A stretch of 64,000 nt of DNA, taken from assembly GCA_006937955.1 (NCBI GenBank), contig SSNP01000248.1, forward strand, positions 374,441 to 438,440, in the 5' to 3' direction. Position 1 is the first letter of the stretch, and each line of letters begins with the position of its first letter. The notes under the pieces were generated by a model, which was not told the DNA's origin, did no database searches, and was given only the letters and a program-made list of their open reading frames with translations. Shown piece by piece: positions 21,928 to 33,839 of the stretch. This DNA is from Pachypanchax playfairii. Lineage: Eukaryota; Chordata; Actinopteri; Cyprinodontiformes; Aplocheilidae. The translations under genes and the position numbers were made by a program.

Positions 21928-22104
21928 TACATGCACGTCTATCCGAATGAAGATCGGACAAAACCACCCCTCTCGATCGGAAGTAAATTTCTTTCTGATC
22001 AGGCTGCATCGGATCAAAACATTCTGATTGACATGTTTACATGACGTATTTTTGTTCCGATTGGGCGTTTATTCCGATTAAATGTGCCCATGTAAACATA
22101 GCTA

Positions 22105-22175
22105 CTGTCCAGTTACGGGGTTCAGTATCTTGCCCAAGGATACTTCAACACTTAGCCTCTTGCCGGGACACATGA
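22105..22175 (-). repeat. SINE-like repeat fragment
   Basis: GGGGTTCAGTATCTTGCCCAAGGATACTTC is split here only by point changes from the matching segment of the 30591 repeat (read in reverse). A short remnant next to the hAT-like MITE. Confidence 0.55.
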
Positions 22176-24744
22176 AACAGAATTAATTAAATAAATAAAC
22201 ATATAAACTGTATTAATGTAACTTACCCATGAAGTGTCTATCGTAACAAAGGTGGTGTAGGTGCACATGCTATTATATCATGGAAACAGAGGGGCGGGAC
22301 TTAACGGTACAACACATTTTTTTTTGCCTCAGACTGCCTCTGAGATAAAACTCTGGATTGCTGCTTTACTGTTTGATTTCCATTTAGTAGACTGTACTCA
22401 GTAATGATGTAGGTGTGTGTTCACCGATTGATCAACTGAGAGAAAATGCTTAATAAAAAAGGTCTTTGATAAATCAAGGTGTATTTCATGTGTGAGGGGG
22501 TGTGTGGGTGAATGTTTGCACCTTCACACACATGGGCATCTCTCAATATGTTCGAGGCTGAAAAAAGGAGCTCATGTCAATATTCCAGGGCTTATTTTTG
22601 GAGTACTGGATACACAATAGAGATTATAAAAACACATGTCAAGGGAGGGGGAGCAAAGCTGCAAATTACCACCCACCCATTTGTTTAACCCAATTGGATG
22701 TTTTCTCTCTCTCTCTCACTGAGATCCCAGAGCGCCCGCGGCTGCAGAGAAAGTAATTCAGAAGGAAATCAGAAACTGTTTCACCTCAGTTGTCTCATGG
22801 ACAGTCTCACTAATAGGCAGCCTCTCATTGGCTGAAGTTGTCTTTTCTCCACCCTACTGTGACAGAGCCATCATATCCCACAATGCACTTGAATGTGCGG
22901 TGAGGCATCATATTCTGAAGCAGCAGGTAGACAGATTCTTGTGTGGATCTTTGCTTCTCTTTCGTGCTTCACTCAAATATTTTCTCATTTGAGTTAAGAG
23001 CTCTTGTTGTGAGTCGTGGTCAAGTGGGTAATTAAGGGAACAAACATCTTGTTAATGCCTTGCTGAGCCACAACAGCTCTGTCACCTTGAAAGCAGCGCC
23101 TTTAACAACACTGCCACTGATCTCAGCGCTGATCAAAAAGGAGCTCAGTGAGACGACTAGCAGGGAGTGTGTGAGAGTTTATTCAGCTCACTGATGCACT
23201 GAGCTAATTAGTGTGAGTATTTTAGAGGAAAGGCTTTGCTAGGGAAGTCTAATCATTACTCCATCTCAGTGAGTGAAGTTAAAGGGAGTGTTTGCATTCA
23301 TTGAAGTGCAGAAAATCAAAGAGCAGGTCAGTCGGTGGCTTTGCCAGACACTTTTCATGACACTCATTATATCTCCAGTGTGATGGACGTGTTTTAAAGT
23401 CTGAGTTTTTTTATGACTCCATCCTACACTTACTTTAAATGACTGCCACGCTGGTGATAGCTTTCAATTTACAACCACTTTAGATGCTTTCTCGCTCTCC
23501 TTTGTCCTCATCTTCTCCCCCCAGTAAACAATCTTCTTGTCCCCTGACGATAGTAGTTTATGTTCTGATGTAAGGGCATCTGTGCCAGTGCCCAAACAAT
23601 TACAGAGATGGCTTCAGCAGTCAAGTGAAAAAAAAGAAAAACTACTTCCCAGGCTTGCAGATGTGATGGAGTCCACATTCTTGGCTGGAGTCAGGTGTAG
23701 AAGACCCAGTTTGAAAATGCTACAGATTTTCTGATGATCCACGCACAAAGCAGACAGCTGAGGGGTAAAGCTGAGTGGCAGCCATGTGGCTCTAAACATC
23801 TGAAGGGCTGTTGTTATAAACTCAGCTTGGCACACGACTCCAGAGAAGGAAGTAGTGTGTATCATTAAACTGAGCTGCGTATCCAACCAGAACAAAACTC
23901 AACGCAGACCGATTTTAAAAAGAGCAAAATTAAAAAAAAGTCTCCTGCTTGAACCTGAGCAACATTTTAAACACAAACATGATTATTTTACAAACCTGGT
24001 AACCAATTAGTCACGTGTTGATGTTTGTAACTCAATCAGCCATTATTTATGACACATCGTCATCACTTCCTGTCAGCCTTTTCTGCTTTATGTTCCAACA
24101 CTAATTCACTTCCTGACACAGACTGTGTTTCATTAAAGTAACAATACTAGTGATGAAACTTGGTTGCATTAAATCAGTGATTGCACTGGCTGTTGTGACA
24201 CCTCAATGGGTCGGGTGGTGGTTAGAGGAGGGGGTTTGATGATCCTGGGGACTTGGGGATTAAACAGACTGACAAGGTGAACGGCTGTATTTATTTCAAT
24301 GATGTGTTCAGAAAGTGGGTCCGCTCCTGCCGTTGTATCACCTGGACAGAAGTGTTGATGAGCAGAGAGGAAAATGTTTGTGTTTGAAGCAGAGATTAAA
24401 CTGTTAGCTGGCAGGAGGAGGTGGTACCAGGAAGGACCTGTCAGGGAGATTTGGGTCAACAGGAGCAGACGATTTTCATTCAGGGGTGTCAAAGTTCGAT
24501 CCTTGGGGACAACTTTTCAATTCGTTTGACCTATTTCCTCAGTCCAATACTTCTCATTCCAACAGATGACATACATCCTGAAAATCGACTGAAGCCCAAT
24601 AATGACTTAATAATTTAAACAGATGTGCTGAAGCAGAAACACATCTCAAACGTGCATGATGGGGGACTTGAGGACCGGAGTTTGACACGTGCACTATTCA
24701 GTTAACACATGGATTTTATGGTTATGGTAGGAGTATTTCATGGT
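22176..24744. other. Low-copy non-coding sequence
   Basis: No transposon ends were seen. Around 22820-22890 are an inverted CCAAT box (CATTGGCTG) and TATCCCACAATGCAC, which resembles a ZNF143/SBS-type site. Near 23205 is GCTAATTAG. The frames at 23537-23895 and 24169-24492 have no recognisable domains. It may be regulatory; it is the longest stretch here lacking obvious repeats besides 47-52 kb. Confidence 0.35.
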
Positions 24745-24749
24745 AAAAC

Positions 24750-25275
24750 TGTCATGATGTTAGAATTCATGTATGAGTTTATTCCTACCATTTACCTGCT
24801 GTAGCTGTTGTATTTAGTTCAGATCTGTTGTTGTTTTCGTCATAATGGGTTGGTAGGACGGACACAGACGGATCGAACCGGACGACTGAAATGGAAAAGT
24901 AACATTTATCATTATGTAACACGGGCGATTCAAACTGGTGACTGGAACTGAGGCTGGTGGGTGGTTTTCTTTTGTAGAGGTCCAGGGGGAACAGAGGACT
25001 CAAGGGGGCCGAGGATCAGAGAGACCAACCGAGGAGGGAGGCAGAGAGTCCTGGCAGGACGGAGGAGGAGAGATGAAAAGGCAACTGGCCATGGGTTGAA
25101 CTGCGCTCGCTGGATCGAGGTTGTTGGAGTAGCGCCACACCAAGGCTTAAATACTCCAGCAGAAGCAGAATTAATGGCCAATTGCCTCCAGGTGTGAGTT
25201 CACACTGTTGCAAGCTCCTCTAGAGGGCGGGGCCAGAGAAGCAAGCTAGAACTCACCTGAAACAGAAGCATGACA
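24750..25275 (-). mobile_element. Solo LTR, 526 bp, with 5-bp target duplication
   Basis: TG...CA ends extended to TGTCATG...CATGACA, flanked by AAAAC at 24745-24749 and 25276-25280. Read on the minus strand it has a TATTTAAG core promoter (plus-strand 25146-25153) and an AATAAA poly(A) signal (plus-strand TTTATT, 24778-24783) close to its 3' end. This is the U3-R-U5 order of an LTR. No internal retroelement sequence adjoins it. Open frames in it are shadows. Confidence 0.82.
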
Positions 25276-25280
25276 AAAAC

Positions 25281-26198
25281 AAATTCAAAATAAAGGTAAA
25301 AAGGAAGGGATAACCCGAGCGCGCTCTCAGACCCGCAACAGTTTTTGTGTTATTTGCACATAATTTGCCACACAGGACTCTGGTGTGCACTCACTGCCAA
25401 TGTCTGGGTATTCTGAAAAGCTTATGAGCATAATATCATAATGATGTAAAAATGTATGTAAATGTAATGTAATGTGTTTCACCTGGATGGACATATTAAA
25501 ACCTTTAGAAAATGTATTATTTAGAAAAAAACGAACTTCAAACTTGTATTTTTCATGCCAAAACTAAAAAAAGAAAAATCTACAGAAAATATTGACTGAA
25601 AAAATGATAATTCATGCATGAAATGATTAATAAAACATGTTTCTCTGAGATTGGTGAGGAGCAGAAAAAATCATATATTTTGTTTTGTGCTTTCTTCTTC
25701 TTATAAAACCTCTTTTATGTGCTGTAGCGTTCTTCTTGTTTGATCATATTGGCCTTATGTTTGAGGAGAAGATTGCATCAGCCCGTATGGCTTTTTATCC
25801 ACAGAGAAATGTGTGCAAACATTCTGTCCATACTTTGACTCTAACATCAAGAAGATCACTGAGTTTAATGCATCACATGGATCAGCTGATCTATACAGTT
25901 TGTCCTGGTCATGTTTCTGACTCACTGACTGATTTACTTTATTAATCCCTGGGAAGTTATTAGAGTTATAACTGAAACTGTTTCAGATGTAACTAAGATT
26001 TTTTGTGAACTTGGGACTCAGTGGCAACAGCAACAATCTCAAATAATCCATTAGTTTTTAGATTATAATACTGAAACCTGTATGTCCCATGTGGAAATAC
26101 TGAAACTGCATTAATGTTTCAGATATGATTGATTAGAATCAACTCTGGTATAGCAACAGTTTCACTGTTAAATGTAAATAATAAAGTGAATTAGCTGG
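25281..26198. other. No supported feature
   Basis: AT-rich non-coding sequence. The frame at 25685-25945 has no recognisable motif. Confidence 0.4.
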
Positions 26199-26505
26199 CT
26201 TTTCTCCATCTATACAAACTGCCTCATATCCACCCACAGCTCAGTTTCCGTCTTCAGATTTGCAGATGACACCACCATCATCGGACTCATCACTAACAAA
26301 AACGAACTTCACCATCGCGAACAGGTCGCCTATTCAGTCACCTGGTGCCACAACAACAACCTGCAGCTCAGTACATCTAAAACACAGGAAGTCATTATTG
26401 ACGTTTCTCGCTCTCCCACACATAAAACACCGATCTCCATTTCCACCCAACCCATCACCATCACAGAGTCATTCAAATTCTTAGGCACACTCATCAATAA
26501 TGGTG
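26199..26505 (+). mobile_element. Rex1/L2-like LINE reverse transcriptase fragment
   Basis: An open plus-strand frame without Met at its start reads LFSIYTN, then FADDTTIIGLI (motif C), WCHNNNLQLSTSKTQEVIID and SFKFLGTLI. These are RT motifs C to E and the start of the thumb, in the right order for a jockey-superfamily LINE. It stops abruptly where the Harbinger-like element begins. It is truncated at both ends. A different family from the LINE at 1-655, judging from the motif C flank. Confidence 0.8.
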
Positions 26506-27080
26506 CGTTCACACCGGCCACTTTGTCAACGTCAAGCAACGCTCTTAACGCTCCAAGTTTGACGTTTGAAAGTTGAAGCTCATAACGCCTGCCAGTCAGA
26601 GCGCATAGGCGTTAAAGCTCGTGACGCTGGACCATTAAAAAGAGCGCGTAGGCGGGGCTTCCTTAGTTATCGGATGTTCGGAGCTATGGCGGATCATATA
26701 GAGAGAGTGGCTGGGCTTTATTTACTCCGTTTGTGGATACACCCCATTCCTCAGATGCGTTTTGAGTTTGAGGAGTTAAACCATTTGCTCCAGGAGCTAC
26801 ATATAGGTGAGGTTTGCTTCCAGCGCTACTTCCGTCTGTCCCGCGACCTGTTTGAAGACTTCCTGCTTCATTCAGGTACGTCACTACGATGAGAAGCTCT
26901 GATTGGTTGACATGCCGCTTCAAGAGCGTTATGAACGTCAAAAGTTCAGCCAGCTGAACTTTCTGCGTTTCGAGCTTTTCAAGCGTTTCAAGCGTCAACG
27001 CCTGAAAAGCTTGAAAAGTTGCCGCTCATAACGCTCACAAAGCGACGCAGAGCCGTTGACGTCTGTCTGACTCACTTCAC
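26506..27080 (+). mobile_element. PIF/Harbinger-like element, right end missing
   Basis: Starts GGTGCGTTCACACCGGCCAC after AAT, a terminus type common in fish Harbinger elements, with repeated AACGCTC/GCGTTA/AACGTCAA motifs at both sides of a short coding exon. The expected inverted end (GTGTGAACGCACC) is absent; the sequence runs into a MITE-A remnant at about 27088. Confidence 0.6.
26686..26875 (+). pseudogene. Harbinger transposase first-exon relic
   Basis: From the Met of MADHIERVAG (an upstream in-frame Met lies at 26674) the frame runs through LYLLRLWIHPIPQMRFEFEE and FQRYFRLSRDLFEDFLL. This last segment resembles the RYFRMS...FEDLL motif near the N-terminus of Harbinger/HARBI1 nucleases. 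It ends at a splice donor (CATTCAG then GTACGT, near 26875). No DDE catalytic exon follows. The exon is uninterrupted, but without the rest it cannot encode a functional nuclease. The minus-strand frame 26684-26998 is a shadow. Confidence 0.6.
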
Positions 27081-27087
27081 CATAGAC

Positions 27088-27249
27088 ACAGGCCGTTCGG
27101 ACTCGGGAGAACTCGGGTTTTATCACCACTGAAAACTGAAAGAGAAGTTGTTGACCTGTTTTCACACCCACTATGAAGGTAAGAACACCTGTGGAGCCAA
27201 AATATTCAATAGAAACCTAATAAAAACTGTTTTTAATGGAAGGGCCTCT
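27088..27249 (-). mobile_element. MITE-A, terminal fragment
   Basis: Holds GGCCGTTCGGACTCGGGAG, ACTATGAAGGTAAGAACACC and the terminus GGGCCTCT before TTAA (27250-27253). The other half is missing. Confidence 0.8.
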
Positions 27250-27253
27250 TTAA

Positions 27254-28765
27254 CCATTACAGCAAATCACCAAAACATAATCAGAATTTCAAGAGCTGTG
27301 AGACAGAGTGTGCTGTGTTGCAACAGTCCTTTAAACTCTGAGTAAAACTATAAATATAAACTGTTATTCCACTGAGGTTGTTGGGATTCAGGAGTCTTCT
27401 TCTGTTTTTCTTTCCTTCCCTCTCTGCTCGTTTCATCCTCCTCTCTGCAGGTAAGACTGAGGGATCCGTGCTGCTGCTGCTTCTATGAGTGTGGTTGTCA
27501 CACCTGAAGCTCATCTCTTTCATTACATTGTTTAGTGTCTCTGGGCTGTTTCCTTAGCACCAGACCGTATCTTTAGTGGGACTCCCAGCTTCCCGCCTCT
27601 TGGACCTTCCATGCTGATCAGTGGAAGAAAATACTCAGATGTTTCCTGTTTGTGATGATTCCTCCTGATGATCTTCAGTGTTTGCAAAGAAAAAGAAATC
27701 CCCTGAATTCATCACGTGTTACATTCTCCCGTCTGTTTTCTGGAATCTGAAAACACTTACCTGTGAATGTCTGCCTCACCCCCTCTCATCTACAAACAAA
27801 TCCTCACTCACCTTTCTTCCTACCCAGCTGGGCTCACAAACTAGTTCCTGATATTCTTCCTCAGGATTTTCTTTTCTTCTTTTTTTTAGGCCCAGGGCAT
27901 GTTTATCCCAATAACTCCCCCTAGCCTCGCGCCACCTCCCCCGTGCCTAACCATGAGTAAGGAGCCTTCTGGAGATCAGCATCAACCTTTAATTTATCAG
28001 TCACCATAAAACATAAACATCTGAAGTCTTTTAGATGTTGTACGATCCTCCAGCACTTTCAGTATTTTCTTTGGATGTTTTCTGATGTGTTGGATCAGTC
28101 AGTGCTCTGGAGAAATTCTGAAAGATTAGCCACTGCCAAAGATTAGACACCCCCCAGCATTAAATAAACTCTGTAACCTTTCCTTTTTTTTACATCCCTT
28201 CTTTTTGATAGACTCATGGGTTTCTTTTGATTCTGGCATAATCTGCTTCTAATTAAACACTTAAGCCAACCTCTTCCCTCTGGAAAAGTGCATTTATTCA
28301 TGTGTAATGTCTTTAAAGAAAATATCATAGTTCACAATTTCCAATTTCACATACACACACTCACACACCAGAGGGCTCTCTCATGCCCTGGTTTTCAATA
28401 ATCTGTATTACATGAATATAAAGTGACGGGATCAGCAGCACTGTGGATTTACAGAGGTGTAAGTGGATCATAGAGACACTGCTGTCTGTGGAATTCTTGT
28501 AATAGTTCTCTTTTAAGTTCATAATTATTCACCATCTGAAATGTTTAAAATAATCTCAGAATAAACTTCCACATGACATGATATTTTGAGGGCAGCAGTT
28601 TTAAGTGCATGTGAAATGTAATCATGTGATGTGTAGTCATGGAGATGTGATTGCCTCAAATGAGGAACATCTATGAAAACACAATTATTTTTGTATAATT
28701 CTGAGAGTAGAGTAACTTTGATTCTTTTAATACTCATATCCATCCCATCCAATGAGCTCATCAGT
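27254..28765. other. No supported feature
   Basis: Non-coding. The minus-strand frames at 27281-27523, 28143-28328 and 28525-28761 have no motifs. Confidence 0.4.
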
Positions 28766-28769
28766 TTAA

Positions 28770-29356
28770 AGAGGCCATTTCATACAAATTTCAGGACTTT
28801 GTGGTTATTTCTTAAGTATTAACCAGTAATATGAAACATTTTATTTCTAAAAAACATCAGGAAACACTGATTAACAGACCTTTCAATCTGTCTGCATCAA
28901 AATTCGGCTGGTTCCGGCTCCTTCCGTCAGGCTTCGGGCAGCATGTCGTTCATATTCATTATGCGAATTTGCTGGACACTGATTGGCTAACAAACTAGCC
29001 TATCAGTGAAAGGTATACTGTTTCCTGCCCCCCTGTGCTTAGCAACATCAGACATTCTCTCTTCCTGTTTGCTACGTCTTATGCTAACAGCTTTTAGCCA
29101 GCAGCATGCTAGGCGTGGTTTCAACTGCGGGAGCTGATGAATACCAATGCACAAAGGAGTTGTGACAAAACAGATACAGGGCGTTCGGACTCGGGAGAAC
29201 TCGGGTGTTATCGCCACCTGCGTAGTTTGAGAGATAAAAACTGAAAGAGAAGTTGTTGATCTGTTTTCACACCCACTATGAAGGTAAGAACACCTGTGGA
29301 GCTAAAATATTCAACAGAAACCTAAAAAAAAAAACGTTTTTAATTGAATGGACTTT
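28770..29356 (-). mobile_element. MITE-A, near-complete copy
   Basis: Left end AGAGGCCATTTC after TTAA at 28766-28769. The right end is eroded to TGGACTTT followed by TTAT (29357-29360), a probable changed TTAA. Core landmarks are all present. Opposite orientation to the copy at 10841. Confidence 0.85.
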
Positions 29357-29429
29357 TTATCCAACACTTATTATTTTATGTGGTTCATTTTGTCCACGTT
29401 TTGAACTAATTAAGCACTTTTCCATCGCG

Positions 29430-29720
29430 TGATTTGACTGATGGACTGGGACAACACAACGATCATCATCGGGACGGAAAGCAACAAATACAAACAATGG
29501 ATCAAAGAGTCCATAGAGATCAGGAAGAGGGGCCCAAGCACCATCAACAGGTATGAGGGAGCCTACCTGCTCCCACACACCCGGGACTCTGTCCTCCAGG
29601 GACCTGCAAGCATCAGGGGGAGTGGACGACACCGTGAAGGAAGCTTCTAAGACACGTCATCCAGGAAACCAGATGACAACCCCTGAGGAAGGTTGCAGAT
29701 GCGTTCCGAAAAATGTCAGA
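29430..29720 (+). mobile_element. Probable Penelope-like element C-terminal fragment
   Basis: The plus-strand frame reads MDWDNTTIIIGTESNKYKQW, then IKESIEIRKRGPSTINRYEG and AYLLPHTRDSVL. This matches the layout I associate with the C-terminus of fish GIY-YIG endonucleases of Penelope-like retroelements (E-x3-YK-x-W-IKE-x2-IRKR...NR-x-EG...L-x-HT-D). A second-frame TPEEGCRCV follows, as often seen downstream. It is truncated at the 5' side next to the MITE-A copy. The family call is from recall of the motif and is tentative. Confidence 0.45.
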
Positions 29721-30590
29721 AGAAACAAGGTAAAAACAAAAACCAACTTATAAATTGTCTGAGCCAAAAGAAACGTGCTTAACAAACCCACACTGAACTC
29801 AGGAAGCTCTCCTACACAGACATCGTTTGTATCAGGATTAACATTCCAATGAGGATTTGATGAAGACAATTCTCTTTAAATGGAAATATTCTTTCAGTCT
29901 TTAGATCACAGATTCATAAGTCTTTGGCCTCAGTCATTCCCACTTCCTTAGTATCAGTATAACACAATTCTTAACTCTCGGGCCCCTTCTCCTCTTGTCC
30001 AACATCTACATCTCAATAGTCTCCATCAGTTCAAATAACTCACTATGACACAAGGTGCACATGAATCCTTTCATCTTCCCATTTGTTCATCTGTTCGTCT
30101 TTCTTTTTCATGTTCCTCCATCACTAAAAAGCCATACTGATTGAGCCTGGGGGCCTAAGGGCCTCTCTACAGACAACTCAGTTGTAGCTCTGAGTTGCTG
30201 CCTTTCTCTGATGCTCTGAATTTGCTCCGACAACTTCAGCATACGATGCTTCTTTCCACCCGAGTATGACTCTCAAATTCGCACCCCAAAGATCTGAAAC
30301 CATCAAACTTCGAGTCTCTTTTTGTATTTACATCTTCCTTCTTAAACTTACAAGCCAAAAGTGTCTCACTTCAAGACACACATGCACACAGAATTCTGTT
30401 TCATCAAACACTCTGGCTGACTTCTTCAGCTCTCAGGGATACCTTAAGATCATTATTCAGTCCACTCCTTCTGCATCTGGGCAGCTTCTACAACGTTAAG
30501 CCTTGCTATCTCTATAGCTATTTTAGTCAAAACATAACAAGAAATAAATATTTAGATGTATTTTTATTTTACCTGATTGTTGGTATCGGG
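29721..30590. other. No supported feature
   Basis: Non-coding. The frame at 30266-30499 has no recognisable domain. Confidence 0.4.
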
Positions 30591-30870
30591 GCGGCTGTGG
30601 CTCAGTGGTTAGAGCGGTCGCCCTCCAATTTGAAGGTTGCTGGATCGATCCCGTCTTCCACCGCCACATGTCGAAGTGTCCTTGGGCAAGATACTGAACC
30701 CCATGTTGCCCCCCGATCTGCGTATCGGGTTGTGTGAGTGTTAGCCCCTACCCTCTCCCCCCGGTTTACATATCTGGTTGTGAATGGGTGAATGCAAAAC
30801 CTTGTAGTGTGAAAGTGCTTTGAGTGGTCTGAATGACTAGAAAAGCGCTATACTAATACAGGACATTTAC
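30591..30870 (+). repeat. tRNA-derived SINE-like repeat
   Basis: Starts GCGGCTGTGGCTCAGTGG with a pol III A-box-like TGGCTCAGTGG (30598-30608) and a B-box-like GGTTGCTGGATCGATCC (30635-30651). It then carries the common fish landmarks GTCGAAGTGTCCTTGGGCAA, TTGTGAATGGGTGAATG and AAAAGCGCTATACTAATACA. The tRNA-like head cannot fold as a complete tRNA gene, so it is a repeat and not a tRNA. Confidence 0.75.
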
Positions 30871-31344
30871 ATCTTTGATACATATTTAATTAAAAATACT
30901 ATTTTAAATGTGTCTCTCTAACTAGCCCTTTTCACCCATCTGTGCATAAGGAATACTGTTGTCCAACAGCTTGACTGCAGAGTGTTTGCAGTTCAAGGGG
31001 ACACTGACAGACCTTTGAGGTAGAGGTGGTTGATTTGCTACGAGATCAAGACACATGATCATAAGCCCAGAGGAAGCCACATCTGTGCAAGAAGCCACCC
31101 ACTGTCTGCTGCTGGCTGTTGCGTTTGATCACACAGACACCATCTTTTAAACCTGCCAGATAACAGGAAACCCACATTTTACATGCAAGCACACACATTT
31201 GTTGACTATTATAGTTTTTAAAAATCACTGAGGGGGTTGGGATCTTGAACAGTGTGTAAGTAGACAGAAACAGAAAAGGGTAGCAGACACTCTAACTTGA
31301 TTTCATTATGATGTAGTGCAATATTTTTTATAAATTTCTTTTTA
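30871..31344. other. No supported feature
   Basis: Non-coding; no ends or domains recognised. Confidence 0.4.
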
Positions 31345-31620
31345 TGCTGTTGATGGGAGGACGGGTACATCCTGGACAAGTCACCCAAACATAAACACAT
31401 GCGACAAGCACACAGACCACACACACTCAGCTCTAAAAGCAATGACGACTCACCAAATGACTGAATGGCATGTTTTTGGTTTGTGGGAGGAAACCAGAGT
31501 CTCATGAGAAAACCCACACATGCTCAGTGAGAACATGCAAACGCCATAAAGAAAGACACCAGCTGAAGTTTGAACCTGTGGCGTTCCTGTTATCAGACAA
31601 TAGTGAAGAACACTGCCACT
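31345..31620 (-). repeat. Dispersed fish repeat (GTGGGAGGAAACC type)
   Basis: Contains TACATCCTGGACAAGTC, TGTGGGAGGAAACCAGAG, AGAAAACCCACAC and GAGAACATGCAAAC in order, the landmarks of a very common fish repeat. The reverse-complement class also appears at 52172-52392 and 42396-42486. Confidence 0.7.
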
Positions 31621-32233
31621 TTTCAATTCTTGGCATGTATCTACATTTTTTACAGTGGTCTTCAGACAGTAGAAGGGAAGAATAAGAGAATGAGATGTAG
31701 ATCTGAAGCTGTGGGGTGGTCCTTACAGCTGGTCCTTCTGATCTCTGGCTCCAGACTCACTTTGCCCAGTTAAAGGGCAAGTGCATTCAAAGTTAACACA
31801 CAGTTAAATCCATCTGTAACATTCATCAAATTTTATTAATTAGCAAATGCTAAGGGCTAAAAAGTATAAGTAAAGTACTAGTAAATGTCATTTCAACCCA
31901 GTTCCTAACACTGTGCTGATAACCCATCAATCACACTATGGAGACCAGTGGGAGTCGATAAAGCTTGACAGATATTCACAAACTGTGAGTTTGTAGCTAC
32001 ACGTCTTCAAACAGTCTTCTGAACAACAGAAACTACAAAAAACGTGAAACTGTTTTTCTAAAAGAATATGTTTAATAACCTGTTAATTTACCAGATTTGA
32101 TGCCCAAATCTTTAAACTGTGTTTTTTTAACCTAAACATCATCTGACATGTACATCCACTCACATATGCAAACAAGCCCTGATATATAATTTAACATAGT
32201 TAAATTGAGATTTTTTTATGGTTTTATAATGTG
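31621..32233. other. No supported feature
   Basis: AT-rich non-coding sequence. Confidence 0.4.
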
Positions 32234-32238
32234 CTTAT

Positions 32239-32988
32239 TGTCAGGGTTTTTGTGAGGTTGCAAGGTTGGACCCAGGTGCAGTGAGGGTGTGGAGGAAAAC
32301 AAACTGAACGGGTTTTAAGAACAACGGAAGATTTTAATAAAGAAAGTAAAATGCTGACGTGGCAGCAATATAAACTTACATGAGATGAAAACCGATGAAT
32401 GAGTCCAGAGACGAAAAACAACAAAAGTAATCCATTGGGGGGGGGGGGGAACCATAATCCAAATGAGGTGATCTGAGACTGGGAACAAGACTGAGAACTG
32501 ACACTACGAACAAGAACTATGACTACGACTAAGAACTAGAACTAAGAACAAACCGACACTGACTAACACACACATGAGACTTAAATACCAAACCTAACTG
32601 ATTACAAAACTCAAAACATCTGAGGACATGGGGAGAAACAAACACAGGAACTAATCACAGAAACAAGATACACCTGGGAGTGGAAGAGAGGGACACAGGA
32701 AATGACACCAGACAGTCAAGGAACCTAAGACACAATGCGGGAGAACAGGAAGTCATAACGTTACCAAAATAAAAGAAAACCCGGAACTACACAACAGTAA
32801 CAATGACAGCAAACATGAACTCAGACACGGGGAGGAGAACTGAATAAGAGGCAAGGCTAAACTCACATAAGACACAGAGGGATCACAGATGTAGGGAGAA
32901 CTCACAGATGACTGGAAAAAACACACAACTACTGAAAAACCAAAAGCTACAGCATGAAATAAAACAAACAAAACCCCAGAACCTGACA
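32239..32988 (-). mobile_element. Solo LTR, 750 bp, with 5-bp target duplication
   Basis: TGTCAGG...CCTGACA ends flanked by CTTAT at 32234-32238 and 32989-32993. On the minus strand a long CT-rich U3 leads to TATTTAAG (plus-strand 32580-32587), followed by CTCATGTGTGTG and, further on, a possible ATTAAA poly(A) signal (plus-strand 32335-32340). It includes an 11-base poly-G run at about 32438-32448 and a degenerate ACTA-rich array at 32495-32560. No internal retroelement remains. Confidence 0.82.
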
Positions 32989-33087
32989 CTTATGAATATG
33001 ATTATCTGTAGCAAACAACTGAACTGTTTTATTTTTTAGTTTGTTTCCTTTTTCTTCCTCACTTTCCCACCCCTTGTTGTTTGTTAA

Positions 33088-33835
33088 AGGAACTTAAGGC
33101 AGCTTTACAAAATCTGACTCAGTGCTGCCGCGACAGGCGCTGTGGCTAACTGCAGCCACCAGCCAAGCCGGCACGGGAGCGCGCACAGACACTTTACAGA
33201 CGGTTCGTCTTCACAGCACTGCACCGGGGAGGCTAACATACTTCACGTCAGGTCTCTCCACTCTGTTATTTGATTTGATCTCATCATTTTCATACTGTAT
33301 CAGGCTCTAAACACGACCTATAATGTTTTCTCACCTGGTCACAAGGAAATGAGCCATGTCAGCAGCTGAAGTTCCCTCCATGAACCGAACGCATATCCAA
33401 TATTTATGCGGGTGCCTGCCCGGCTTCGGTCATATTTTTTTTTAGACTCACGAGATGCCGCTGATAAAGTCTTTTTTTTCTTTGTGGTGCCACTTTTTTG
33501 GGGGGTGAGAGTGGATGCAGGTCGTTTGATGGCTGCAGAAACATCCTTAAGTATACCTTCAGTGTTTGAATCCAAGTCCACGGCGGCCATGTTCTTCCTG
33601 TTCAAGAGCTATCGGCAACGTGCATGCAGCGTCAATTTACGTCACATCCCTACAACTGCGCGGGAAATTCGGACGTCGAACTGCAGCGCATTATGTAGCA
33701 CACAGCGTTTCCAAGGCAACAGACATATATGCGGATGGCCTCGTTATTTTGGGTTTTTAATGCTTCATGACCCATTAGCATTGAATAAACTGGAAATGCA
33801 TCTGTAGTTTTTCACAAATCTTGCCTTATGTCCCT
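33088..33835 (-). mobile_element. TTAA-flanked element with relic first exon, 748 bp
   Basis: Flanked by TTAA at 33084-33087 and 33836-33839. Ends are AGGAACTTAAGGCAG and, reverse complemented, AGGGACATAAGGCAAG. It carries a minus-strand coding exon. It directly abuts the MITE-A copy at 33840, the two sharing one TTAA. Confidence 0.75.
33339..33590 (-). pseudogene. Transposon-associated exon of unknown function
   Basis: I chose the Met of MAAVDLDSN (33590) because its context, AACATGGCCGCCG, is a strong Kozak site; an in-frame Met five codons upstream is weaker. The protein is basic: a TPQKSGTTKKKK tract, then SKKKYDRSRAGTRINIGYAF and SWRELQ. The R(V/I)NIG-x-AF-x-x-WREL motif is one I associate with first exons of fish transposon-encoded proteins, but I cannot name the domain. 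The frame closes shortly after, at TGA just before a CAG/GTGAGA donor-like site, which suggests it was once spliced. Non-functional without further exons. Confidence 0.45.
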
Positions 33836-33839
33836 TTAA

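Larger units (their letters stand above)
19661..22104. mobile_element. hAT-like MITE split by a Tc1 insertion
   Basis: Ends read TAGCTACGTTTACATG at the left and CATGTAAACATAGCTA at the right, an inverted repeat with one mismatch. The right end is directly followed by CTGTCCAG. The same 8-mer lies at 19645-19652, eight bases outside the left end, so it may be a displaced 8-bp hAT target duplication or a coincidence. Removing the Tc1 (20326-21927 plus one TA) leaves about 840 bp, rich in CCGAT/ATCGG motifs and without a credible gene. Confidence 0.6.

Noticed and set aside
30591..30665. Possible tRNA gene from A- and B-box motifs
   Set aside because: No complete cloverleaf or anticodon arm is evident and the sequence continues into a known dispersed repeat, so it is a SINE-like element.
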